Assembly: GCA_020161135.1 (NCBI GenBank)
Contig: JAIUOB010000004.1
Span: 310,001-374,000 of the forward strand
From: Gemmatimonadota bacterium
GTDB taxonomy: Bacteria; Gemmatimonadota; Gemmatimonadetes; Gemmatimonadales; Gemmatimonadaceae
Reading direction: 5' to 3'
Length of the DNA stretch: 64,000 nt
Below, piece by piece: positions 46,627 to 54,620 of the stretch (its first letter is position 1; each line of letters begins with the position of its first letter). The translations under genes and the position numbers were made by a program. The notes below the pieces were generated by a model. That model was given only the letters and a program-made list of their open reading frames with translations. It was not told the DNA's origin and searched no databases.

Positions 46627-47718
46627 CTAGCGGAGCCGCAACCGCCACGTGGCCGGGTCTTCGAGCCCCAGCAGCCACACCGAGTAGCCACGCAGCCCGT
46701 ACTGCCGCACGAGGGCCAGCTTCGCGTCGAAGGCGCGCGCATCTTCGATCCACGCATGCTCGAAGACGCCGTGACGCTCCCACATGGCATACCAGGCCTT
46801 CTGCGTGGCGTCCCACCGCGGTGTGGCGCCCGCGGCGCGCACGATGCCCATCAGGCGCGTGTAACCGATATCCTCGCCGCGCGGGCGCGCATCGCCGGTG
46901 CGCGGCGTGTACCCCGGATACCAGTAGTCCGAGTAGCCGGCGAGACCGAGCGAGAGCTTCGCCGGCGGCACGCCCTGCGCCAGCACGTACTGCAGCCCCG
47001 CCAGCATCCACGGATAGCCCGCCACCGGCCCCGGCGTCGAACCACCCGTGTGCTGCGCATACGTCATGTACGACAGGAAGTCGAGCACCTCGGCCAGCGC
47101 CTTGTAGTCGTACCCGGCGCGCCAGTAGTCGTGCATCCACTGGTGGTACGGCAGCACGCCGCGGTCGTCGCTCGTGCGCGGCACCACGGCTGCCGACAGC
47201 GTGCAGCCGGCCGCGTGCACCGAGTCGGCCGCCTCCTTCGCGAAGGCGGTGAAGGCGTCGCGGTCGCTCACATGCAGGTTCTCCATGTCGAGCTGGATGC
47301 CCCACACCTGCGCGTCGCGGCAGAGCGCGGCCATGTTGCGGGCCGACGCCGTGCGCGCGGTCCGGTCGGTGACGATGCGGTGCAACGTCGCGAGGTCGAA
47401 GCCGGGGTTCATGACCAGCGGCATGATCTTCACGCCGTGCTCCCTCGCCACGCGGACGAGCCGTGGTGGCAGCGCACCGCGAATGGCCCCCATGCTGTCG
47501 ATCGAGAACGTTTGCGGCGCGATGACGGAGATCTGCCTCGCGTGCGCCGCGAAGTCGTCGAGCGCGAGCGAGTCGTTGCGGATGTACCAGATGGACTCGA
47601 GTGCGGCCGCAGCGCGCGCGGCGGGGCGCGTGGTGGTCGGGCGTTGCGCCATGGCCCCGGCAGGCCAGCCGCACAGGGCCAGCACAAGGGCGCAAACCAA
47701 CGATGTGCGAATCGGCAT
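46627..47718 (-). CDS. secreted GH18-like (YaaH-type) glycoside hydrolase
   Basis: From the ATG 47716-47718 the 363-residue protein has a signal peptide (LVCALVLALCGWPAGAMAQ) and a GH18-like barrel: the strand ESIWYIRNDSLALDDFAAHA, the active-site strand WGIQLDMENLHVSD ending in the DxE pair, the YDYKALAEVLDFLSYMTYAQH strand, and a C-terminal YSVWLLGLEDPATWRL. The layout is closest to spore-germination YaaH-type members that act on peptidoglycan-like chains; catalytic activity is plausible because the acid Glu is present. It lies 48 bases upstream of the dehydrogenase gene on the same strand and may share its transcript. Confidence 0.8.
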   Translation of the reverse strand: MPIRTSLVCALVLALCGWPAGAMAQRPTTTRPAARAAAALESIWYIRNDSLALDDFAAHARQISVIAPQTFSIDSMGAIRGALPPRLVRVAREHGVKIMPLVMNPGFDLATLHRIVTDRTARTASARNMAALCRDAQVWGIQLDMENLHVSDRDAFTAFAKEAADSVHAAGCTLSAAVVPRTSDDRGVLPYHQWMHDYWRAGYDYKALAEVLDFLSYMTYAQHTGGSTPGPVAGYPWMLAGLQYVLAQGVPPAKLSLGLAGYSDYWYPGYTPRTGDARPRGEDIGYTRLMGIVRAAGATPRWDATQKAWYAMWERHGVFEHAWIEDARAFDAKLALVRQYGLRGYSVWLLGLEDPATWRLRLR

Positions 47719-47808
47719 GCCTGCAATTTGACAGCCCCCGCCGCAAATCCGAGCTTTGCGCAGCCGCCGGCCCACCCGGGCCGGCCGTCCCACCCGCCCG
47801 GAGCTCCC

Positions 47809-50800
47809 GTGCCGAAGTCCGTTGCCGCCGCCCTGCTCGGCGTCGCCCTGCAGGGTCTCGCCTGCGTCGCCCTGCCCTCCATCGTTCACGCGCAGGCGCA
47901 GGCGCCAGCGCGCCCCGCCGCCGCGCGCCCGCTCCCCCTCGAGGCCACGCGCCGCTACGCGCTCGACACGCGTGAAGCCACGTGGATGTCGGTCGACGTG
48001 AGCCCCGATGGCAAGTCGATCGTCTTCGACATGCTCGGTGACCTGTACCTCATGCCGTTCACCGGCGGCGACGCCACGCGCCTCACGACCGGGTTGCCGT
48101 TCGATGCCCAGCCGCGCTTCAGCCCCGATGGCAAGACGGTCGTGTTCATCAGCGACCGGCAGGGCGCCGACAACGTCCACACCCTCGACCTCGCAACGCG
48201 CGAGGTGAAGGAGGTCACGCGCGGCCGCGCGAACGTGTACCTCTCCCCCGACTGGTCGCCCGATGGCAAGTACATCGTGGCCAGCAAGGGCGGCTTCCGC
48301 GGCGGCCTCCCCACGCTGTGGATGTACCACGTGGATGGTGGCAACGGCGTGCCCCTCTACACCGCGCCGCCCGCCACGGCCGGCGCACCGGCCGTGCAGC
48401 AGGCCGGCGCCGCGTTCACGCACGACGGCCGCTTCGTGTACTTCACGCAGCGCAACGGCGCGTGGAACTACAACGCACAGTTCCCGCAGTACCAGATCTG
48501 GAGCTACGACCGCGAGACCGGCGAACGCGAGGCGCTGTCGTCGCGCTACGGATCGGCCGTGCGCCCCACGCTCAGCCCCGACGGCAAGTGGCTCGTCTAC
48601 GGCTCGCGCTACGAGAACAAGACCGGGCTGCGTGTGCGTGACCTCGCCACCGGCGATGAGCGCTGGCTCGCCTACCCCACGCAGCGCGATGAGATGGAGT
48701 CGCGCGCGCCCATGGACGCGCTCCCCGGCATGAGCTTCACGCCCGACTCGAAGGAGCTCGTCGCGAGCTACGGCAACAAGCTCTGGCGCGTCGCCATCGA
48801 TGGCAGCGGCCAGGCCGAGATTCCCTTCCGCGTGCAGGCGCAGATCGAGGTCGCACCCGAACTGCGCTTCGCCTACCCCATCGCCGACAGCGCCCAGTTC
48901 AACGCGCGCCAGATCCGCGATGCGGTGCCCAGCCCCGACGGCTCGCAGGTGGCGTTCGTCGCGATGGACAAGCTGTACCTCATGGCATGGCCCGGCGGCA
49001 CGCCACAGCGCGTCTCCACGCTCGATGCCATCGAAGCCGAGCCGGCGTGGAGCCCCGACGGCAAGTCACTCGCGTGGGCCACGTGGACCGAGCGTGGCGG
49101 CCGTCTCTATCGCGCCACCATCACCGCCGGACGCGCGTCGCGCATCGTGCCGGTGAGTCGCGGCACGGCCACCATCCGCCAGCCGGTGTTCTCCCCCAAC
49201 GGCGCGCGCATCGTCGCGCTCAGCACGCCCGCGCAGGGGCGGCAGGACCAGACCGGGGTGACCGGCACCACGCAGCTCGTGTGGTTCGCCGCCACGCCCG
49301 CGGCCGCCGACGGGGGCGCCGCGACGGTCATCGCACGCGCAGCCGGGCGCAGCAAGCCGCACTTCGCCCGCGACACGACGCGCATCTACCTCTCGTCGAG
49401 CAACGGTCTCGTCTCCATCCGCTGGGATGGCACCGACCCGCAGCAGCATCTGCGCGTCGTCGGTGCGGGCACCGGTGGTGACATCGACGACGACCACGGC
49501 CACACCGAACGCACGCTCTCCGACCTCGAGCTGGCATCGAAGCACGACCCCGAAGAGCCCGGCTCACCGGGGCCGCCGGCGCAGCTCATCATGATGTCGC
49601 CCACGGGCGACCTCGCGCTCGCGCAGATCAGCGCGGACTTCTACACCGTCGTCATTCCGCCGCGCGGTGTGCAGGCCACGGTGAACGTCGCCGACCCGAA
49701 TACGGCCGCCTTCCCGGTCCGTCGCCTCACCGACATCGGCGGCCAGTTCCCCGCGTGGGCTGCCAACGGCCGGGCGGTGCACTGGTCCATCGGCAACGCC
49801 TACGTCGTCTACGACCTCGACTCGGCCGCGGTGCGCGACGCCGCCATCGCCGCGGCGCGGCGTGATTCGAGCATCGCCGAGAGCGCCCGCCCGCGCCCCT
49901 ACACGCCACGCGAGACGCGCGTGCTGGTGCCCGTCGCGCGCGACCTGCCCACGGGCACCGTGGTGCTGCGCAACGCGAAGGTCGTGACCATGAAGGGCGA
50001 CGAGATCATTGCGCGCGGAGACATCGTGGTGCGCAACAACCGCATCGCCGCGGTGGGTGCGGCCGGCAGCGTGACCGTGCCGGCCGGTGCGCAGGAGATG
50101 GACCTCGCCGGCGCGACCGTGGTGCCCGGCTTCGTGGACACGCATGCACACCTGCGGGCCGAGCGTGGCACCATCCACGAGACGCAACCGTGGGCGTACC
50201 TCGCCAATCTCGCGTACGGCGTGACCACCACGCGTGATCCGCAGACCGCCACCACCGACGTGCTCACCTATCAGGACATGGTGGACGCCGGGCAGATCAT
50301 CGGGCCGCGCATCTACTCCACCGGCCCCGGCGTGTTCTCGCAGGACAACATCCGCGACCAGGAGCATGCGCGGAACATGCTCAAGCGGTACAGCAGCTAC
50401 TACGACACCAAGACGCTCAAGATGTACGTGAGCGGCGTGCGGCAGGTGCGGCAGTGGATCATCACCGCCGCGCGCGAGCAGCAGCTCATGCCCACCACCG
50501 AGGGCTCGCTCGACGTGAAGCTCAACCTCACCGAGACGCTCGACGGCTACCCGGGGCTCGAGCACTCGATGGGCATCACCCCGCTCGGCAGCGACGTGGT
50601 GGGCTTCATGGCGTGGTCGCAGCGCGCGTACACGCCCACGCTGCTCGTCAACTACGGTGGACCGTGGGGAGAGAACTGGTTCTACACCAAGGAGAACCCG
50701 TGGGCCGACCCCAAGCTGCAGCGCTTCACCGCATATGAGGAGCTCGCCACCAAGACGCGACGGCGCATGGCCAGCATGCCCAACGGGGGTACGGCGGGCG

Positions 50801-51240
50801 GCTGGTTCCGCGACGAGGAGTACGTCTTCCCGCAGCTCGCCGCCGACGCCACGAAGATCCTGCGCGCGGGCGGCCGACTCGGCATCGGCAGTCACGGGCA
50901 GCTCCAGGGGCTCGGCTACCACTGGGAGCTGTGGGCCATGGCGAGCGGTGGCATGACCAACCACGAGGCGCTCAAGGTGGCCACGATCGTGGGTGCGTCC
51001 GACATCGGCCTGCAGAACGACGTCGGCAGCATCGAGGCCGGCAAGCTGGCCGACCTCGTCATCCTCGACAAGGATCCGCTCGCCGACCTGCGCAACACCA
51101 ACAGTGTGCGCTACGTGATGAAGAACGGCCGCCTGTACGATGGCAACACGTTGGCCGAGTTGTATCCGACGAAGAAGGCGGGCCCCGTGGTGCCCAACCG
51201 TCCGGTCGCGCCGGAGGTGAAGGCGGGGACGGGGCGGTAA
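47809..51240 (+). CDS. TolB-like beta-propeller fused to an amidohydrolase
   Basis: The GTG at 47809 follows GGAG with five bases between and starts a signal peptide (ALLGVALQGLACVALPSIVHAQ). The 1143-residue product has an N-terminal propeller of PD40/TolB repeats (SPDGKSIVFDMLGDLYLM, FSPDGKTVVFISDR, SPDGKWLVYGSRYEN) over about 650 residues, followed by an amidohydrolase barrel with HxH in VDTHAHLRAE, His in GLEHSMGITPLG and IGSHGQLQGLGYHWE, and ending GSIEAGKLADLVILDKDPL. Fusions of this kind are frequent in Gemmatimonadota and relatives and are thought to act on exported peptides or cyclic amides. The substrate is unknown. Confidence 0.88.
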   Translation: MPKSVAAALLGVALQGLACVALPSIVHAQAQAPARPAAARPLPLEATRRYALDTREATWMSVDVSPDGKSIVFDMLGDLYLMPFTGGDATRLTTGLPFDAQPRFSPDGKTVVFISDRQGADNVHTLDLATREVKEVTRGRANVYLSPDWSPDGKYIVASKGGFRGGLPTLWMYHVDGGNGVPLYTAPPATAGAPAVQQAGAAFTHDGRFVYFTQRNGAWNYNAQFPQYQIWSYDRETGEREALSSRYGSAVRPTLSPDGKWLVYGSRYENKTGLRVRDLATGDERWLAYPTQRDEMESRAPMDALPGMSFTPDSKELVASYGNKLWRVAIDGSGQAEIPFRVQAQIEVAPELRFAYPIADSAQFNARQIRDAVPSPDGSQVAFVAMDKLYLMAWPGGTPQRVSTLDAIEAEPAWSPDGKSLAWATWTERGGRLYRATITAGRASRIVPVSRGTATIRQPVFSPNGARIVALSTPAQGRQDQTGVTGTTQLVWFAATPAAADGGAATVIARAAGRSKPHFARDTTRIYLSSSNGLVSIRWDGTDPQQHLRVVGAGTGGDIDDDHGHTERTLSDLELASKHDPEEPGSPGPPAQLIMMSPTGDLALAQISADFYTVVIPPRGVQATVNVADPNTAAFPVRRLTDIGGQFPAWAANGRAVHWSIGNAYVVYDLDSAAVRDAAIAAARRDSSIAESARPRPYTPRETRVLVPVARDLPTGTVVLRNAKVVTMKGDEIIARGDIVVRNNRIAAVGAAGSVTVPAGAQEMDLAGATVVPGFVDTHAHLRAERGTIHETQPWAYLANLAYGVTTTRDPQTATTDVLTYQDMVDAGQIIGPRIYSTGPGVFSQDNIRDQEHARNMLKRYSSYYDTKTLKMYVSGVRQVRQWIITAAREQQLMPTTEGSLDVKLNLTETLDGYPGLEHSMGITPLGSDVVGFMAWSQRAYTPTLLVNYGGPWGENWFYTKENPWADPKLQRFTAYEELATKTRRRMASMPNGGTAGGWFRDEEYVFPQLAADATKILRAGGRLGIGSHGQLQGLGYHWELWAMASGGMTNHEALKVATIVGASDIGLQNDVGSIEAGKLADLVILDKDPLADLRNTNSVRYVMKNGRLYDGNTLAELYPTKKAGPVVPNRPVAPEVKAGTGR

Positions 51241-51268
51241 CGCGTCGTGCGGTGGTGCGCGCGGAGTC

Positions 51269-53065
51269 CTACCGCCGCACCACCAGCACCACCGCCTCGA
51301 GCAGTGAGGTGAGCGTGTGCACCAGCCCCTGCACCTCGCCTCCCTGCGGCTGCGCCAGCACCTGGATGGTCTCGCCGGGCGCATAGGCAAAGCAGCTCAC
51401 GAGACGCCCGTCGGCGTCGGAGCGCGACCGCGGCGCGCGCGGCGTGGTGAGCGGCGGCGCACCGGCCAGCGTCACCGCGTCGAACACCGGCACGCCCGAC
51501 AGCGGCCTCCCGGTCCGATCGACGACGCGCATGAGCACCACGGCGGTAGTCCCCGGCTCGATCGTCACCTCGGCGAGCGAATCGGCCTGCGCATCGTAGC
51601 GGCGGAGGCGCTGCACCGCGGTGTCCACGCCGCACACGTTCTTCACGAAGCTCGCCCGCGTCGGCGCGACGACGGTGTGCGTCACCTCAGGGCCACGCGC
51701 CACGTCCACCCGCAGCGGCGTGGGTAGCGTGATGTCCACACGATGCAAGACCGAGTCGAGCACCACCACGCGGTAGCGGCCGGGAAGCACGTCCTCCAGC
51801 ACCGCGACGCCGGCACTGTCGGTGCGTGCCGCGTAACTGGTGCCGGCCAGCCCCAGCATGATGCCGCGCTGTGGCGCGCCGCTGTCGGTGCGCGCCACGA
51901 GACGCAGCGACGGCAGCGAGCCGCGCCACGAGGAGCCATCCGCCCACTGCACGGCGGCCACCTCGCCCCCGGTATCGAGCGGGCGGGCGCGCGACACGGC
52001 CGAGCCGCGAAACACCGACAGCGCTGCGCGCAGCCCCACTGGCTGGGCCACACGCAGCGTCCACCGCTCCACGAACACCGCGCCGTTGGGCATCGTGCGG
52101 AACTCGATACGCCCACCCGGCGCCACACTCTTCTCCGCGTCGGAGAGATTGAGATATGTGTACTCGATGCGCTGCAGCGTGCGCGTGGCCGTGTCCACCC
52201 ACAGCCGTCCGTCGATGTCCACGATCGCGGGGCGCCGCGTGGCCGGCGTGAAGCGGATCCCCACGAGCGTCGGCGCGTCCTTGTCACGCTCCGCCAGGTC
52301 GAGGCACCAGGTCTGGCGGAACAGATCGTGGCTCAGCAGCTCGGTGTCGGGCCCCAGGAACGCGCGCTCGCCGGCGCCATCGCCCGTCGGCTCGGTCGCG
52401 AAGCCGCGCTGCACGAACAGTGCGGGCGTGCGCGCAGCCCGGAACGTGCCGGCTTCGTCGTGCAGCGAGTCCACGACCACCTCCTGCGTCACCATCGGGC
52501 GCGCAGGGTCGTCGATGGGGCGACGATAGCGCACGAGACGCGACCGCGCCGACCGCGTCTCGCGCGTCACGATCTCGGCCAGCAGCGCCTCGCGCACCTG
52601 CTCGTACACGGCGTGTGCGACCGCCACCCGTTCTCCCGTGGTGCAGCGCGCATTCGCGCGCACCGCCACCGGCTGCAGCAACGTCACGAGTGGCGTGAGG
52701 CGAATCGTGACCTCACCCACTGGTGGCGTGAGTGCGGCGTCGGCCGGTCGGTACCCGATGCGGCGCACGCGCACTGCGCTTACCGGCGCGACGCTGATCA
52801 GGAAGCGCCCCCGCTCGTCGCTCAGCGTACGCGCGACCATCGTGTCGCTGTGCAGGGCCTGCACCACCGCGCCGGCAACCGGGCGACCGGTGACCGCGTC
52901 GACCACGGTGCCGCGCACGCCGGCGGTCGCCGCGGGTTGCTGCGCCTGCAGCGGCGCCACGCGTGTCACAACGCACGCCGGGAGCGCGAGGAGGGCCCAG
53001 CGCAGGAGTCGCGACGCCAGCATGCGTGTCAGCACGTGATGCCGTTGATGCATGTCGCCGCTCAT
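51269..53065 (-). CDS. carboxypeptidase-regulatory-like domain protein
   Basis: The ATG 53063-53065 overlaps the stop of the upstream gene (ATGA). A second ATG at 53053 is possible. The 598-residue product has a signal peptide (LALPACVVTRVAPLQAQ), then a CarboxypepD_reg-like domain (GVRGTVVDAVTGRPVAGAVVQA, SDERGRFLISVAPVSAVRVRRIGY), a longer beta region, and two further Ig-like repeats near the C-terminus (AGVAVLEDVLPGRYRVVVLD, SGVPVFDAVTLAG). In other proteins such domains precede TonB-dependent barrels, but no plug or barrel is present here. Possibly an envelope scaffold. It ends convergent with the propeller/amidohydrolase gene, 28 bases away. Confidence 0.8.
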   Translation of the reverse strand: MSGDMHQRHHVLTRMLASRLLRWALLALPACVVTRVAPLQAQQPAATAGVRGTVVDAVTGRPVAGAVVQALHSDTMVARTLSDERGRFLISVAPVSAVRVRRIGYRPADAALTPPVGEVTIRLTPLVTLLQPVAVRANARCTTGERVAVAHAVYEQVREALLAEIVTRETRSARSRLVRYRRPIDDPARPMVTQEVVVDSLHDEAGTFRAARTPALFVQRGFATEPTGDGAGERAFLGPDTELLSHDLFRQTWCLDLAERDKDAPTLVGIRFTPATRRPAIVDIDGRLWVDTATRTLQRIEYTYLNLSDAEKSVAPGGRIEFRTMPNGAVFVERWTLRVAQPVGLRAALSVFRGSAVSRARPLDTGGEVAAVQWADGSSWRGSLPSLRLVARTDSGAPQRGIMLGLAGTSYAARTDSAGVAVLEDVLPGRYRVVVLDSVLHRVDITLPTPLRVDVARGPEVTHTVVAPTRASFVKNVCGVDTAVQRLRRYDAQADSLAEVTIEPGTTAVVLMRVVDRTGRPLSGVPVFDAVTLAGAPPLTTPRAPRSRSDADGRLVSCFAYAPGETIQVLAQPQGGEVQGLVHTLTSLLEAVVLVVRR

Positions 53066-53676
53066 CGCCCGAATCGCACACCCACCTGCATCGTCACCAG
53101 CGGCGACCAGCTTGTGCTGCGTGCCAACTGCGCGTCGGTGTCGGCGTGCCGCGTGAGTCGCGTCCACCCGCCGTCGAGCGAGAGCACGACATGATGCGCC
53201 ACCACCAGCGCGCCGCGCGCGGCCATGTGCGGCGCCGTGACGCGCGTGTCGTCGCTGGACACGTTCACGTAGCCGCGACGTCCGGTGATGACCCCTGCCG
53301 TGACCGCGCCCTCGAGCTGCAGCGCCCCGCGCCCCACGCGCACGCCACCGCCCACACCAGCGCGCGTGGCGTTCTCGAGGCGCAGCCCCCCCACGGTCTT
53401 GAGGTCGCGCGTGAAGCGGATGCACAACACGTCACCGCCCCCCGAGCCGGTGAAGTGCGAGGCCGAGAGCTGCGGAAACAGCCGCCCGCGCCCCTGCACA
53501 TCGGCGCCGAGCGCGATGCTCGAATGTCCACAGTTCGACTGGTAGGCGTCGGCAGGATTCGCGATGCCCGTGTGCACCGTAACAAGCGCGGGCAGGCGCT
53601 GGGCGTAGGCGGGACACGCCGCAGCGACGCCAAGGAACGCCACAAGCCTCGCAAGCCGGCCGACACGTACTGTCAT
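53062..53676 (-). CDS. hypothetical exported beta-rich protein, possible small outer-membrane barrel
   Basis: The 204-residue product has a signal peptide (LVAFLGVAAACPAYAQ). The mature part consists of short alternating strands with glycine (AGVGGGVRVGRGALQLEGAVTAGV, GGWTRLTR) and ends in an aromatic-terminated strand VTMQVGVRFGR, as barrel proteins often do. Two cysteines (SNCGHSS, DVLCIRF) may form a disulfide. No known family. It is the first gene of a two-gene unit, its stop overlapping the start of the next gene. Confidence 0.6.
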   Translation of the reverse strand: MTVRVGRLARLVAFLGVAAACPAYAQRLPALVTVHTGIANPADAYQSNCGHSSIALGADVQGRGRLFPQLSASHFTGSGGGDVLCIRFTRDLKTVGGLRLENATRAGVGGGVRVGRGALQLEGAVTAGVITGRRGYVNVSSDDTRVTAPHMAARGALVVAHHVVLSLDGGWTRLTRHADTDAQLARSTSWSPLVTMQVGVRFGR

Positions 53677-53700
53677 GGAGGGATTCCTGTCCCCAGGTCT

Positions 53701-54078
53701 TCACACGGTGAGGAGCGCCACGCCATACGCCACCAGCATGGCATCGCGAGTGGCCAGGGTGAGCCCGCGCGATTGTGCCTGTGCAACCAGCAGGCGATCG
53801 AACGGGTCACTGTGGTGCCAGGGGAGCGTCGCACTCATCCGCGCGTCCTGCGCGGAGATCGCGACCTCGTCGAAGCCGGCCTGCTCGGCCGCGACAAGCC
53901 AGTCGGCGGGAAGCGTCAGCTTGCCACGCGCCGCCTTGAGCGCGAGCTCCCACGCCGAGGCCGCGCTGAAATAGACGAGGTTGCGCGGGTCGCTGATCGC
54001 ATCGCGCGCGGCGGGCGCCAGCCGCTCCGGATCGTGCAGCGCCCACAGCAGGGCGTGGGAGTCGAGCAGCAGGTTCAC
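53701..54078 (-). CDS. PIN-domain toxin (VapC-like)
   Basis: The 125-residue protein is a PIN ribonuclease of the type II toxin class. Conserved acidic residues are Asp6 (LLLDSHALLWAL), Glu44 (AWELALKAARGKL), Asp91/Asp94 (SDPFDRLLVAQA) and Asp112 (TRDAML), forming the metal site used to cleave RNA. The start is the GTG at 54076-54078, which overlaps the antitoxin stop (GTGA), as is common for such pairs. Toxic activity is held in check by the Phd-type partner encoded just upstream. Confidence 0.88.
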   Translation of the reverse strand: MNLLLDSHALLWALHDPERLAPAARDAISDPRNLVYFSAASAWELALKAARGKLTLPADWLVAAEQAGFDEVAISAQDARMSATLPWHHSDPFDRLLVAQAQSRGLTLATRDAMLVAYGVALLTV

Positions 54079-54380
54079 GGCTTCTTGCGCCGAGTGCGCG
54101 CCTTCGGGCGTGGCTCGGCCGCGCGCCGCGCGGGCGTCGGCTCCACGCTGCCCCCGTAGAACAGCGCCTCGACCTCGCTGTCCGGCTCCCAGCAATCGGC
54201 CGACTCCACCACTGCCCCCGCCAACGTGCCAAGACGGCGCGGACCGTCGCCGGCCGTGACCGGCACGAGTCGCACGAGGGGAGTGCCCGCCTTGGCAATG
54301 ACGACCTCCTCGCCGGCGACCACGTCGGCGATGAGGCGGGACAGCTGGGTCTTGGCGGCGTGGATGTTGACGATCTTCAT
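54075..54380 (-). CDS. Phd/YefM-family antitoxin
   Basis: The 101-residue product begins MKIVNIHAAKTQLSRLI and continues GEEVVIAKAGTPLVRLVPV, the classical Phd/YefM DNA-binding fold. The following SADCWEPDSEVEALFYG should wrap the toxin, and a basic tail (PRPKARTRRKKP) ends it. Antitoxins of this family repress their own promoter with the toxin. The start ATG (54378-54380) is three bases from a perfect palindrome that is the likely operator. Toxin and antitoxin genes overlap by four bases. Confidence 0.9.
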   Translation of the reverse strand: MKIVNIHAAKTQLSRLIADVVAGEEVVIAKAGTPLVRLVPVTAGDGPRRLGTLAGAVVESADCWEPDSEVEALFYGGSVEPTPARRAAEPRPKARTRRKKP

Positions 54381-54383
54381 TGA

Positions 54384-54395
54384 ACTAAGCTTAGT
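54384..54395. promoter_or_regulatory. palindromic operator of the toxin-antitoxin pair
   Basis: ACTAAGCTTAGT is a perfect 12-bp palindrome, AT-rich against its surroundings, three bases upstream of the antitoxin ATG. On the minus strand a TTGTGC hexamer (54410-54415) lies 16 bases before TAAGCT, so the palindrome would cover the -10 region, as expected for autoregulation. Confidence 0.62.
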
Positions 54396-54531
54396 CGAGT
54401 CCGGTAAGTGCACAAGACGGCGTCCTTCCGCCTCCGAACGCCGCATTGACTACGGACGCCACGCCGACGCTCCGCCACGCCGTGCAGCACACAACGTCCT
54501 TGGCCGGGTGTCCGTCGCGAGGTACACAGAG

Positions 54532-54560
54532 TTGCGACCGGGACCACGCGATGCTACAAC
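54532..54560 (+). promoter_or_regulatory. candidate sigma-70 promoter of the caspase/peptidase pair
   Basis: TTGCGA (54532-54537) and TACAAC (54555-54560) are separated by exactly 17 bases, each matching four of six consensus positions. The coding start lies 60 bases further on and is preceded by GGAGG (54612-54616), four bases before the ATG. No other promoter-like pair was noticed in this space. Confidence 0.45.
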
Positions 54561-54620
54561 ATGGGCGAGGGTCCGGCCCACTCAGTGCCGTATTGAATCT
54601 GACAGGTCCCTGGAGGACTC

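Noticed and set aside
47728-47733. TTGACA, a perfect -35 hexamer upstream of the propeller/amidohydrolase gene
   Set aside because: The hexamer is perfect, but 17 bases downstream the sequence is GAGCTT, a poor -10 match, so a promoter is not claimed.
46756-47808. Upstream continuation of the propeller/amidohydrolase frame to 46756
   Set aside because: It lies opposite the GH18-like gene, is Arg/His-rich, and the GGAG-GTG start with signal peptide at 47809 is far better.
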